A program made the position numbers and the translations under genes. From assembly GCA_963575745.1 (NCBI GenBank), contig CAUYUJ010007491.1, positions 393,768 through 457,767 of the forward strand: a stretch of 64,000 bases of DNA, in the 5' to 3' direction. A model generated the notes under the pieces. That model was not told where the DNA came from, made no database searches, and was given only the letters and a program-made list of their open reading frames with translations. Below are positions 1 through 9,334 of this stretch, piece after piece. Origin of the DNA: Prorocentrum cordatum. Taxonomy: Eukaryota > Sar > Dinophyceae > Prorocentrales > Prorocentraceae. Position 1 is the stretch's first letter. Each line of letters starts with the position of its first letter.

Positions 1-177
1 TCCTGGCAAACCCGGGTCTTACGCTCCCCCGAAAGAGGGCGGAGAAGGGCCAGCTGGGGGGGTCCACCCGGCAGGCTCAGCCGCAAGCCCGGCCCGAGGC
101 GTGCACCCCGCCATCGAGGAGGCACTTCCAGCGGCGGTCTCGGCCGGGGGGAGGCTGCTGTGCAGGCTCCCTGACGA

Positions 178-333
178 CCTACCAGACCACCCCAACCCAA
201 CCCGAAGACCCGAATTTCGGGTTGGGGGGGTAAGGGTTCCACATGTGCTTTTCCGATGTTTCCCGACCCCCCCCCCAACTGGAAATCGAGGGTAAGTTTG
301 AGCCTTCGGATTGGGTTGGGGTGGTTTGGTGGG
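178..333. repeat. Foldback element with 30 bp inverted arms
   Basis: The arms 178-207 and 304-333 are inverted copies of each other, matching at about 27 of 30 positions (core CCACCCCAACCCAA). A second, inner pair (GTTGGGGGGG near 221-230 and CCCCCCCCCCAAC near 269-281) lets almost the whole 156 bp fold into one stem. No coding content. I could not find a clear target-site duplication, so the insertion boundaries are approximate. It lies in the 5' flank or degenerate 5' part of the copia element that follows. Confidence 0.6.
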
Positions 334-453
334 TGGTGACTCCCGGGATGGGCAGTGTGGCTGGGCTGGCAGGAGGCGAAGGGACAGCGTCGGTGGCGAT
401 GACAGCGCCGCCGAGGCCAACCAAGAGGAGGATCGAGGACCACGAGGTGTCAC

Positions 454-599
454 ACCGGGCTGAACCTAAACAATGTTTTTCGTTTTCGTGGTGTTTTCGT
501 TTTCCCTCGCTTTTGCCTCGAATCCGCCTCTACCGCGAAACGAAGTCGAAACGAAAACGGCCCACGAAATCACCAAAAACACCGTTGAGGTCCAGCCCT
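454..599. mobile_element. 146 bp inverted-repeat insertion with 17 bp target duplication
   Basis: The 17-mer GGACCACGAGGTGTCAC occurs exactly at 437-453 and again at 600-616, directly flanking this insert. The insert ends are imperfect inverted repeats: it begins ACCGGGCTGAACCT and its reverse complement begins AGGGCTGGACCT, and similarity continues inward for roughly 40 bp through T-rich GTTTTTCGTTTTCGTGG-type sequence. No protein is encoded. A 17 bp duplication is longer than usual for DNA-transposon MITEs and more like target-primed insertion, while the palindromic structure is MITE-like, so the class is uncertain. Confidence 0.8.
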
Positions 600-669
600 G
601 GACCACGAGGTGTCACCTCTTCCCTCCAGGAGCTGGTGTACGGCGTGCGTGCGGGGACGTGCCAGGAGC

Positions 670-1530
670 TGCCCGCACTCTTCAAGCACGACAAGAGCGG
701 CGAGGTGCACTCCGCCTTCGGGCGCGGACTGCGGCTTCTTCGGAGTACCTGGGGAAGCGCCTTTCGAGGCAGTGGCGGGGAAGGACCTGCCAGTGATCGT
801 GGCATACGATCGCAAGGCAAAGTGCCCTTTTGCACATCCAGTGCCGCACAGGGGCCTGGAGAGGGTCGGGAAGATGAGCATGTACCCGGTGCGTGTTGTG
901 GCGAATGACCTGAACAGGCTCGGGCACAAGAAGGTGAACGTCAAGAGCGACCAGGAGAGCTCCATCAAGGCAATACTCCAGAAGTTGAAGGAGACGTGGG
1001 CCGGCGAGATGCTCGCCGAGCTGGCCCCGAAAGGCGAAAAGGCCAGCAACGGTGAAGCCGAGCGCGCGGTCCAGAGCATACACGGGCTCGTGCGGACGTT
1101 GAAGGAGCATGTCGAGCAGTACGCTCGCATGAAGCTGGACCCGAAGAGTCTTGTCATTGCGTGGCTCATCGAGCACGCGTCGAACCTGTTCTATATCTTC
1201 AACCGCGGCGACGACGGTATGACGCCGTTGCAGCGGGTGAAGGGCAAGGAGTGGCAAGTGGCACTCCCCGCGTTCGGCGAGAGCGTGGAGTTCAAGAAGA
1301 GGACGCGCCACAAGCTGGAGGCGCGATGGGAGAGAGGTCTCTTCCTGGGCGTAAAGCTGGAGTCGACGGAGAAGATCGTCGGCACCGAGAGGGGCGTCTT
1401 CGTTGTGCAGTCGGTGCGGCGGGTGCCCGAAGACCAGCGCTGCGATTCCGAGGCGCTGAGCAAGCGAAAGTGCCTCCCGTGGGAGCCTGCCCCGGACGGC
1501 CCAGGAGGACGAGGCAGCGCGCGCGCTCCC
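670..1530 (+). pseudogene. Copia integrase core (degenerate)
   Basis: The frame that opens at 610 carries a retroviral-type integrase core, which would insert element cDNA into the host chromosome. The D,D35E triad is visible: Asp40 (GADCGFFG context), Asp114 in VKSDQESSIKAI and Glu149 in ASNGEAERAVQSIHGL, exactly 35 residues apart. Downstream motifs typical of copia integrases follow (TPLQRVKGKEWQ, FGESVEFKK, RWERGLFLGVK). The true start is unclear because the upstream frame shifts near 720 and is interrupted by the 454-599 insertion. After about residue 300 the frame degenerates into Arg/Ala-rich sequence and stops at 1767. Inference: a dead copy, although the catalytic residues survive. 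Confidence 0.85.
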
Positions 1531-1879
1531 CGGCACTACGGAGCTCGAGCCCGAGGTGCCCCGAGGTGCCTCCCGTCCCCGCGGGGGCGGCCGAGCAGGG
1601 GAGGCAGCAGAGGCGCTACTGCATCACGATCGCGGACTCGGAGGCGTGCGGCTCCCCCGAGGGCTGCCCGGCGTGCCTGGCCACGCACGTGGGCCACCCA
1701 AGGTCGGGGTTGTTGGAGTGCAGAGAGGGCGGGTCGGAGCTGCAGGCGCGGCCGACCCCACTCGTGATGCTCGGCTGCTGGCTGCGAGAGTGCGGCGCGC
1801 CGAGCAGAGGCCTGCCGTGGGCCAGCCTGTGGAGAGCAGCGCGGGCAGGCGGCCCAGGATACTCCGGATTTCGTAAGAA

Positions 1880-2020
1880 AGGGAGGGGGGTCTCATTTCG
1901 GGGGGGGTCTCTTCCAGGCTATCTTGGAGGGCCTGGGGGGTCTGGGGACAATGTTTTGGAGGGTTCTCCCACGGGGGAGGTCTGTAATGGCTTGTCTTGG
2001 AGGGTCCAGACCCCCTCCCT
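1880..2020. repeat. ~140 bp palindromic-ended insertion in copia linker
   Basis: The segment is bounded by inverted arms AGGGAGGGGGGTCT (1880-1893) and AGACCCCCTCCCT (2008-2020). It is rich in GGAGGGTC/TCTTGGAGGG motifs unlike the copia sequence on either side and falls in the variable linker between integrase and reverse transcriptase. No target duplication was found, so insertion is inferred from composition and the inverted ends only. Confidence 0.45.
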
Positions 2021-2379
2021 GCACCTGGAGCGGCTGCAGGGGGCGCGGCTGCGTCTTCGAGCTATGGCCGCCCCCGGCACCCGAGGAGGTGCAGGTGGAC
2101 GGAGCTGCGGCCCCGGCTTCGGGTCCGCAGCCCCGGATGGAGGTGGACGAGCAGGGATCCAGAGCGAAACGAGCCGCCCCGGAGGAGGGCGAGGCCATGC
2201 AGGACACCGTCGGATTCATGACTCGGCTCATGGACTGCAGCGGCGACAACCACGAGGTCGAGCACGCCATCGGCACCCCAGTCGAGGTCCAGAGGGAGCG
2301 CGTGCTCATGGAAATCCGCGGTTCTGGCGACGAGTGTCCAGGACCAGTGGAGAAGACGTACGAGTGGGACGTCGACGAC

Positions 2380-3668
2380 TACATTGGTCCTGAGGACCTG
2401 TGCTACAGGGACGACCTTTCGGACAAGGTGTTGCCCCAGGATCTGACCCAGGAGGCGAGGATGGAGGAGATCACATTCATCGACAAGATCGGCCTCTGGG
2501 AGGTGGTGCTCCGACCAACTGGGCATAAGGTGATCGGCAAGGGATGGGTCGACGTGAACAAGGGCGACGAGACCGATTACCAGGTTCGGAGTCGGCTGGT
2601 CGCGAAAGAGATTCGTCAAAATGGCTCTGTTGAGCAGCATTTTGCTGCAATGCCCCCACTGGCATCGTTGAAGATGCTCCTCAGCATCGCTGTCACGTCC
2701 GTGCTGCCCCAGAAGGAGGTGGTGTACGCCAAGAAGGGGCAGTACGTGCTGCAGTTCTTGGACGTGAAAGAGGCGCCCTTCTGGGCCATGGCCGAGCGAT
2801 TGCTGCTTGTGGAGCTCCCTGAAGACTACAGGCGGGCGCACGGGATCACAGGGGGCATGGGTGGCAAACTACTTCGTTCCATGTATGGGATGCGGGGGGG
2901 GGTGCCTGCACCCCCGGCCCCGCCCACTCCGGCCGCCTGAGGCCCCGCCCGCCTATGCCCTGTCTCCATGATTAAAGCTGTGCGTAGCCCGCCTGGCTTT
3001 TAGCGGAAGAGGTTCGCTCTCGCCCCGCCGACCAAAAATGTATGGGATGCGGGATGCCGCCTCCCTGTGGGAGAAGCTGGTGGCTACCAAAATGAAGGCC
3101 TCAGGCCTCCGCCAGGGCCGGAGCTCCCCGTTGGTATCCTCTGGCACGCGGTCAGAGACATCAGGCCGACGCTCCACGGCGACAACTTCGCGAGCCTGGC
3201 CTCTAGGATCGACGTCGACTGGCTGTTCAAGGAACTGAGCAAGGAATGGACCGTCAAGGCGGAGGGCATCTTCGGCCCGCCCCGCGAGCCGGATACAGTT
3301 CAAAGCATTCGTACTTTGAACTGGCTGCTGACGTGGACGACGGAGGGCATCGAGTGGGAGTGCGACGCGCGGCACGTCGACACCGTGATTCGCGAGTTGG
3401 GGTTGGCTCTAGGAGGAGCTAACATCAAACTCACCACGCCTGGGGTCCGTGAGCGGCCCGACGCGGTGGAGGAGGAGGACGTCATCATCCCAGAGGAGGA
3501 GCGTACCTGGTACCGGTCGGTCTGCATGACGCTGGCCTACGTCGCACAGGACCGCCCTGACTTAGGTGTAGCTGCTGGTGAGATGGCCAAGGGGATGCAG
3601 TCCCCAAGCGAGCGACACGTGGCTTTGCTGAATATGCTGCACGCTATCTCCGAGGCAACCCTAGACTT
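2380..3668 (+). pseudogene. Copia reverse transcriptase, interrupted and frameshifted
   Basis: A copia-type reverse transcriptase copies element RNA into DNA. Readable blocks are: the N-terminal fingers (GKGWVDVNKGDE, YQVRSRLVAKEI, MPPLASLKMLLSIA), the palm start LQFLDVKEAPF with the first catalytic Asp, VELPEDYRRAHG, the MYGMRDAASLWEKL block, and LHGDNFASLASRIDVDWLF followed by FGPPREPDTVQSIRTLNWLL. In this family the second catalytic block normally reads HGDDF; here it reads HGDNF, so one catalytic Asp is lost. The gene is cut by the insertion at 2897-3037, which introduces a stop at 2938-2940 and changes frame, and it shifts frame again near 3100. It is a pseudogene. Confidence 0.88.
2897..3037. 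mobile_element. 141 bp insertion with 16 bp target duplication in the RT
   Basis: The 16-mer ATGTATGGGATGCGGG is present exactly at 2881-2896 and at 3038-3053, so this 141 bp is a clean insertion into the MYGMR codons of the reverse transcriptase. It adds 157 bp including the duplication (not a multiple of three) and brings a stop codon. It is GC-rich at its 5' end and ends CCGACCAAAA. No terminal inverted repeats and no usable GT...AG junctions at the boundaries were seen, so an introner reading is not supported. A SINE-like retroposon is the simplest alternative. Confidence 0.85.
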
Positions 3669-4198
3669 GTGCAGTACTTCAAGAACCAGGAAGCGGCTAC
3701 ATGGTTAGACGGCTGGTGTGATGCAGACCACGCCGGCTGCCACAGGGCACGGAAGAACACGTCAGGAGGCGCCATCATGGCCGGTTTGCACTGCTTGCAT
3801 CATTGGTGCCACGGCCAGTCTGTCATAGCACTCAGTAGTGGTGAAGCTGAGTACTATAGCTTAGTGACTCTAATGAGTGAGTTGTGCGGCTTGCGTTGTG
3901 CGGCTTGCGATCCTTAGCATTAGATTGGAATCAACTCAGTGTCAATGTGAACGCGACGGCTGCCATAGGCATGGTGTCGCGACGCGGGCTTGGTAAGACC
4001 AAGCACATCGACACTGTGTGGCTTTGGGCGCAGGAAGCGATGGACCGTTTCAAGGTGTCGCATGAGAAGAAGCACACAGACGAGATGGCAGCAGATCTTC
4101 TCACAAAGTTCTTGAATCGAGACAAGGTTCAGCGATTCAGCGCGCTGATGGGCTTCAAGCCCCGAGAAGGTCAACACCCGTTGGCCCCAGGGGCGTGA
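3669..4198 (+). pseudogene. Copia RNase H (frameshifted)
   Basis: This is the C-terminal RNase H of the copia polyprotein, which would degrade the RNA strand during cDNA synthesis. The first half reads WCDADHAGCHRARKNTSGGA, then VIALSSGEAEYYSLV, and the second half, in another frame from about 3900, reads TKHIDTVWLWAQEAMDRF, then KHTDEMAADLLTKFLNRD. These are the characteristic Asp and Glu blocks of copia RNase H. Two frameshifts (near 3680 and 3900) break it. The frame ends at 4196-4198, after which no further pol sequence is visible. Confidence 0.88.
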
Positions 4199-4867
4199 GA
4201 TCGACTTCGAATGGCTCGGGCCTGGCTCGGTTCTGTCTCGGGGGTGTGCGGACCGTTCGCTCGCAGCACACCCCTCGGGAGGCGTGAACAGAAATAGACC
4301 TCCCAAGAGCACAATGCACCGTGTGATAGCATGTTATGTTTCCAGTGTGTGTGGCACTGCACGCGTATTCCATAGCCACTTAAGTGGTCCAACATATTCA
4401 TCTCTGCTCCTCTCTCCCCAATGGTAAGCTTAACGCGTATACGCGCGAAGACAAGTCGACTGGTCGGGCCTCGAGCGAAACGCAGGGAGGTCACGCCCAG
4501 GACATGACAGATGAGTCGTATCCCTTCCGAAAGCTAGCCGCAAGTAGCACACAGGAGGTGCTGGCTGAATGCCACACGCCAGGGACAGATGACACCAGGT
4601 TTAACAGCGTACCAGGAAGAGGCGAATATTGCACGTTTGGCTGGTGGGTCCGTTCTTTCGCCCAGGGTCTCGAGACGTGCTGGGAATTCAAAAGATCAGA
4701 GAAACGATGGGTTCGGCTTGTGTCGGGGACGCGGTTTTCTGCTATGCATGGGGTTGGGGGGGAGGGAAGGGGGGGGGCAGGCGGACGGCGACGACGACAA
4801 CGGCAAGGGCGACGAGCGGAGGAGGATCGAAAAGGAGGCAGAGGAGGAGCACAATGGGCTGTGAGAA
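4199..4867. other. Copia 3' flank, no gene recognised
   Basis: This should contain the polypurine tract and 3' LTR if the element were intact. I see neither. No conserved reading frame is recognisable, and the 3' part turns into a G-rich and purine-rich stretch (4750-4860). Confidence 0.5.
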
Positions 4868-5094
4868 TAGAGGCCTCCTAGATGGGGCCCGAGTAGATGT
4901 GGTCGGAGGATCGCGCCGCATCGCCAATGCATCGTCGATGCATCGGCGATGCACCAGCGATGCATCGTCGACGTCGGCGATGCATCGGCGACGTCGACGT
5001 GAAGTAAATCGGGCCCCACCGCATCGGCGATGCATCGGCGACGCGGCGCGATCCTCCGACCCCAGATACCCCGACCCCGTCCAGGAGGCCTAGA
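4868..5094. mobile_element. GATGCATC palindromic element, copy A
   Basis: Terminal inverted repeats of about 60 bp: the left end TAGAGGCCTCCTAGATGGGG...GGTCGGAGGATCGCGCCGC matches the inverted right end (reverse complement CTAGGCCTCCTGGACGGGG...GGTCGGAGGATCGCGCCGC). The interior is a short array of CGATGCATCGGCGATGCATCGG-type units with GACGTCGACGT variants. No coding content. Related copies occur at 6966-7150, 9860-10086 and 47292-47464, with a shorter fragment near 40021-40075. Confidence 0.8.
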
Positions 5095-6965
5095 AAGAAG
5101 CAACGACTTAGGCCGACCCGACCCTCAATCACGACCTGGGCTAGACCCCTCCGTTCCCGCGCGCCTGACCCACGCGCGCAGGACATCGGGCGTCTCGACA
5201 CAAACGAGACGGACATGTTTTGTCGTTTCTCCGCCTCTCGGGGCCCTCGCTGGGCCTCGGGGACCGCCGGGAAGTGGTCGGGGGGTCGGGGGCCCGTGCC
5301 TCGAACAAAAGCGGAACGTCGGATAGGCTGGCGAGGGCCCCGGGGCCCGTGCAGGGCCGGGCCCGGCGAGGCCACCCGGGCGCTGCGAGCCCCAGCACGC
5401 AGCGCCCGGCCCCGCAGACCTCAGGGGATGGCCGGAGCACCTGCGAGCACCCTCACGGCACGTCTGCAAGCATCCGCCAGCCCTCCTTCCACGTCGTTCG
5501 TTTCTGATCGGGCTCCTTGCTAAGTGTGCTCGTTTCTCATCGTTCCTGGCCCCCCAGTGGCCAGGAAGAGGCCCAGGATAGAACAATGAGAAATGAAAGG
5601 ATCTTGGCCCCCCAAAAAGTCGAAGAACTTTCGAATAATAAGAGATGAACGATGTGTAGTCCTCCTTCCTCTCCTCCTCCGGCGCCCGGATGGCCGGCGC
5701 AGCACGGCGCGGGCCTTGACGGTCCTCTTCTGGCGCGCGCCGCGCCAGCCCGTCTTGTAGGCGACCTTGCCGTCGCGCTCCTGCAGACAGGGAGGGAGGG
5801 CGAGGGAGTGGGGACGAGAGGGGAGGGGCGCGAAGGGTTCGGAGGCAACTCCTGGGAGGTCTGCGTCAGGACGACTGAGGGCTCTGAAGCCAGATTTGGC
5901 CAGGCTGCTGGGACGAGGCTGGATCAGGCCCGGGTGTGAGCCGAATTCGGATTCAGCCCAATATTGACCAGGACTGAACGAGAGTACGCCAGACTAGGCC
6001 AGTTTTCGATCAGGAATATGCCAGCGACGATTCTGCACCGAACCTCCCAGGAGTCGCATCCAAAGGAGGGGGGACGAGAGAGGGGGGGAGCGAAGGGAGA
6101 GGGTCACGGAGGAGGGAGGAGCGGCGAAGTCGGGAGGAGGGACAGAACAGGGCCTGGGGGGGGAGGGAGGACGACGAGGGGGTGGGGAACTTGGACGGGG
6201 AGGCCCTGGCCCGCCTGGAGGCCGCTCGCGTGCTCCAGCAGCTTCTGCGCCGCCTGCCCCAGGATCCTCCTCGGGCCCACGGCTCCGGCACCCCACCTTC
6301 ACCGCGTCTCGCTCTCCCCTCTCGGCTCGCCCGCTCTTCCACAGGGCGGATGGTCCACGAAGGATGGCCTGCCGAACCGCCCATCCGCCCCATCCCGCAC
6401 GCTGCCACTTACAGGCAGGATCTCCCAGGCTGAAGCTCCGCTCACTGAGCAGTGCCTGCGGCGGGGGCGCTCTGGAGAACCTGCCCTGTGTGCTGCACTG
6501 CTTCTGGTGGCTGCTTGGATCCCTACGGAGCGGCATCCTCAGACTCCGCACGGCCTCCCGCAGCGCCAGCCGTGTCTGTCGCAATGCGTGTTCTGATGAC
6601 TGATCGGGTCCCCAATGGCATGGTTTCCTGTTGATTCCTGAGCTGGCTCCCGCTTCTTGGAGGCAGCGGGATCTGCGTCGACCGGTGCTTCTGGAGGTGC
6701 TCCCTTTGCGGACCGTGGGGCGACGGGGCTCGTGGGCCGATGGTCTGATTGGGATCTCTTGTTGCGGTCGCATTCCGTAGGAGGCGGGATGATATCCATG
6801 GCCACCGCCTGGGGAACAGTCGTCCTGGGCAGTCAGCGGGCGGTGGGATGTGGGTAGATGTTGACCCAAGGGCTCCCGAAAATATACACGTCCACCGCCT
6901 GCCAGGGTCCCCGAATATCGATTCCCTGGAGAGCCAGAAACTGGGAGAAAACCTCAGGACCCGTT
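5095..6965. other. Gene-free repeat-rich DNA
   Basis: Contains a ~150 bp repeat (5184-5336) and long overlapping GC-driven frames on both strands. A short helix-like peptide frame (NLDGEALARLEAARVLQQLL, 6188-6247 plus) looks natural but has no recognisable family, start or splice context. I annotate no gene here. Confidence 0.5.
5184..5336. repeat. Dispersed repeat (second copy at 26827-26985)
   Basis: Shared blocks with 26827-26985 in the same order: ATCGGGCGTCTCGA, TTTGTCGTTT, GGGCCTCGGGACCG, GGAAG.GGTCGGG..GTCGGGGGCCCGTG and a closing ACGTCGGAT. The ends are weakly inverted (CATCGGGCGT against TATCCGACGT in reverse complement), so it may be another short inverted-repeat element. No coding content. 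Confidence 0.6.
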
Positions 6966-7150
6966 TCTAGAGGCCCAATACGCACATATCTATCTATATA
7001 TATATATATATATACACATACATATGTGTGGGGTCGGAGGATCGCGCCGCCGATGCATCGCCGATGCATCGGCGATGCCTCGGCGACGTGGGCGATACGT
7101 CGGCGACGTCGGCATGGAGAACATCGGGCTCCACATCGACCCCGCCCGCT
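6966..7150. mobile_element. GATGCATC palindromic element, copy B (eroded)
   Basis: Begins TCTAGAGGCCC like the other copies, then a (TA)n run with ACATATGTGTG (6990-7030), then the diagnostic GGTCGGAGGATCGCGCCGC and GATGCATCGGCGATG units. The right arm is poorly preserved, so the 3' boundary is approximate. Confidence 0.6.
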
Positions 7151-7514
7151 CCGACCCCCTCGGGGGGGCCCCGAGCCTCCCTCGGGACCCGCTTCCTCCG
7201 TGGCGGCGTGGGGCGGCCGCCCTGCGGCGCCGCGGGCCGGCCGGGCGACGGGCCGACGGGTCGGGCGGGCTCTCCGGAAGGGGGGAGCTCGGTCGGCAGG
7301 CCGCGGGGGGGGGAGGGCGAGCGAGTGTGCTGCTGTGTGGAGCGGAAGCCCGGGACGCCGCTGGGCGTGGGGCGACGAGCTCTGAGCGTTGCCGGGGAGG
7401 CAGATGCACCGCTCCAGGGGGTTCAGGATGGGCCTGGCCAGCGGCGGTGGATATGGGCGATCTCGGAAACCCTGAGCCGCATGGCGACATGCTCATCTCT
7501 TGGCACATCTTGTA

Positions 7515-7650
7515 CTCCCGCCGCCTTCCGCCGAGCTTCCGCCGGCGTCCGCTGACAGAGGTGGTCTCGTTTTGCTTCCGCCGCTCTTCGCCGCGGAAGA
7601 GATGGCAGCCCCCTCGCTCCTCGAAGGCAAGGCCGTGCCTGAACGCCCCA
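7515..7650. repeat. CTTCCGCCG repeat, paired with 8165-8320
   Basis: Matches 8165-8320 over several blocks: GCCTTCCGCCG, CTTCCGCCG, TCGCCGCGGAAGAGATG versus TCCGCCGCGGAGGAGATGACG, CTCGAAGGCAAGGCC versus CTCGAAGGCGAGGCC, and a closing GAACGC. A local duplication of about 140 bp, 650 bp apart. No coding function is inferred. Confidence 0.6.
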
Positions 7651-7698
7651 ACGCCCCAACAGTAGATCTCCTCGCCCTGTGGGAGGCCTGGAAATGGG

Positions 7699-7864
7699 CA
7701 CCAACACTAAGACAGGGGGTTGCCTCCACAGGGGGGAGATGATCCTAGATTTCGGTGTTGGTGGTAATATTTCGGCCACTTTGAAGCCAGAATATTACCA
7801 CCATCACCGAGATCGGGATCTTTCTTCCCTCGGTGGAGGAACACCGCCGACATTGGTGTTGGTG
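7699..7864. mobile_element. 166 bp stem-loop element, ~73 bp inverted arms
   Basis: Arms 7699-7771 and 7791-7864 are inverted copies. The innermost 12 bp (GGTGGTAATATT and AATATTACCACC) are perfect and the outer ends start CACCAACAC on both strands. Further conserved blocks are TTGCCTCCAC/TTCCTCCAC and TTCGGTG/CTCGGTG. The loop is only about 19 bp. No reading frame of interest. This is a foldback/MITE-type element; no target duplication was found. Confidence 0.75.
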
Positions 7865-8164
7865 TCAATCTCTAGCCCTGCGACCCTGGGGCTTTTCTGG
7901 CTCCCCGGGCAGCGGTGGCAGACAGGGGCTCCTGCTTCTGCCCCTGCGTTGGGCTGCCTCCGCCGCGGCTTCGCCCCGCTGCCGCCCGTCGGCGCCCCGG
8001 TGCGCGCGGGGTGGGGCCGCCGAGGTCAAACGCCACGCTGCCGCGCGCGGGCGCCTCGTGGGCGCCCCGTGCGCCTGGAACCGGTGGGCCGAGGGGCTTC
8101 GGACAAGTCCGACTCCGAAGCCCCGGGCGCCCAGAAACGTGTTCGTCACTTGGGGGCGCGCTGC

Positions 8165-8320
8165 CTGCCTTCCGCCGGCCTTCCGCCGGCCTTCCGCGGG
8201 CGGAGGCGCCTTCGTTTCGTCTGCGCCGACCTTCCGCCGCGCTTCCGCCGCCCTCCGCCGCGGAGGAGATGACGACTCCTTCGAACCTCGAAGGCGAGGC
8301 CCTGCGTGGAACGCGCCACC
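8165..8320. repeat. CTTCCGCCG repeat, second copy
   Basis: The partner of 7515-7650. It begins with three tandem CTTCCGCCGGC units and shares GCCGCGGAGGAGATGACG and CTCGAAGGCGAGGCC with it. Confidence 0.6.
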
Positions 8321-9334
8321 TGATTTTAACCTCGGCCTGCGAAACTGACGTGAGATCGGCAGAAGCCCAGGTCGTGTCCTCACGTTCTTAACAAATTATC
8401 GCTGAAAGATGCCGGCTGTGCACCGACCGGCCATTCTGGAGGCTCGTGCCTCTCTCTGGCTTCCGGGACTCTCTTCTCATCAAGCAGGTCGACGGGCGGC
8501 GACTGGAGCGTGTCCCGGCCGTTTGGGCACTCAGCTACCAGAACTGGACCAGAACCGACGAGGGAGCAGTGGACTGCCAGGAGAGGCAGGGAGAGAGGAG
8601 CGCGCTGCGAAGCCTGGCTGCTGCAAAACCACGCCTCGAGGGGAAGCATACCGCGAGGGGAAAAGAGGTCTGGGAGAAGTCACGATGAGGAAGGCGGAGG
8701 AGAGACCAGCGAGCCGAGCAAACTAGCTGATGCCACCGCTGGAGAGGCGCACCGCGAAAGCGCCCGCCGCATACCACTATGCGGCATGTGCTTACGCGGT
8801 GAGCCTTTCCAGCGGTGCCTCCAGGCCAGTCGAGCACACAACGGCAACTAGCCGGTGACCTCGACGAACGCCTTGTCGTAGGGGTGTTGAACACCAGAAG
8901 GCGCCAGCGACAGAAAAGAGCCATGCGAGAAGGTAGGCGCAGTAAATGGAACGAGGGACTGAGACAACTCTCGACCCTAAGTCTAAGTGCGCCTTCGCGG
9001 GGGCGGCGCAAAAACAGCAACGAGCGCGCATATACACACAATGGCTGCTGACTGACGATGCTCCCTCAGGCCTGCGGGTCGCAATCCCTGACCCGGACCG
9101 GGGTGGAAGCCAGCATCTGCTGGCCGCGCCCGGCCGCCTTCGCGCTGCACGACCACGGCGCTGTGGCAGAGGGGGGGCGGCGGAGGCGGAGGAGGCCGAG
9201 GAGGGGCCCACGCGGAGGAGGGGCATGCGGAGGAGGCGGGGCACGCGGAGGAGTCGGAGGATGAGACAAAGGAGGAGGCGGCGGAGGCCGAGGAATGGGC
9301 GGGGCGCGCGGAGAGGCCCCGTCAACTCCAACTC
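8321..9334. other. Unassigned sequence downstream of the kinase-fold gene
   Basis: No recognisable gene. The stretch 9160-9300 is a purine-rich GGAGGCGGAGGAGG region immediately beyond the stop codon of the minus-strand gene and would be in its 3' flank. No polyadenylation signal was recognised, which is expected because dinoflagellates lack a clear AATAAA signal. Confidence 0.4.

Larger units (their letters stand above)
437..4198 (+). mobile_element. Degenerate Ty1/copia LTR-retrotransposon (pol region)
   Basis: The segment reads integrase, then reverse transcriptase, then RNase H, which is the Ty1/copia order. The reading frame is broken at least five times: a stop near 1765, an insertion at 2897-3037, and frameshifts near 3090-3120, 3670-3700 and 3890-3915. 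The 5' end (gag, protease, 5' LTR) is not recognisable and may lie outside the window or be decayed. No LTR pair could be identified by eye: downstream of 4198 no TG...CA repeat matching an upstream segment was seen. The copy is therefore non-autonomous and old, and it has served as a landing site for short palindromic insertions at 454-599, about 1880-2020 and 2897-3037. Confidence 0.85.

Noticed and set aside
2897-3037. Reading the RT insertion as an introner-type intron
   Set aside because: No GT...AG (or GC...AG) pair at or within the 16 bp duplication restores the frame; the element is already a pseudogene.
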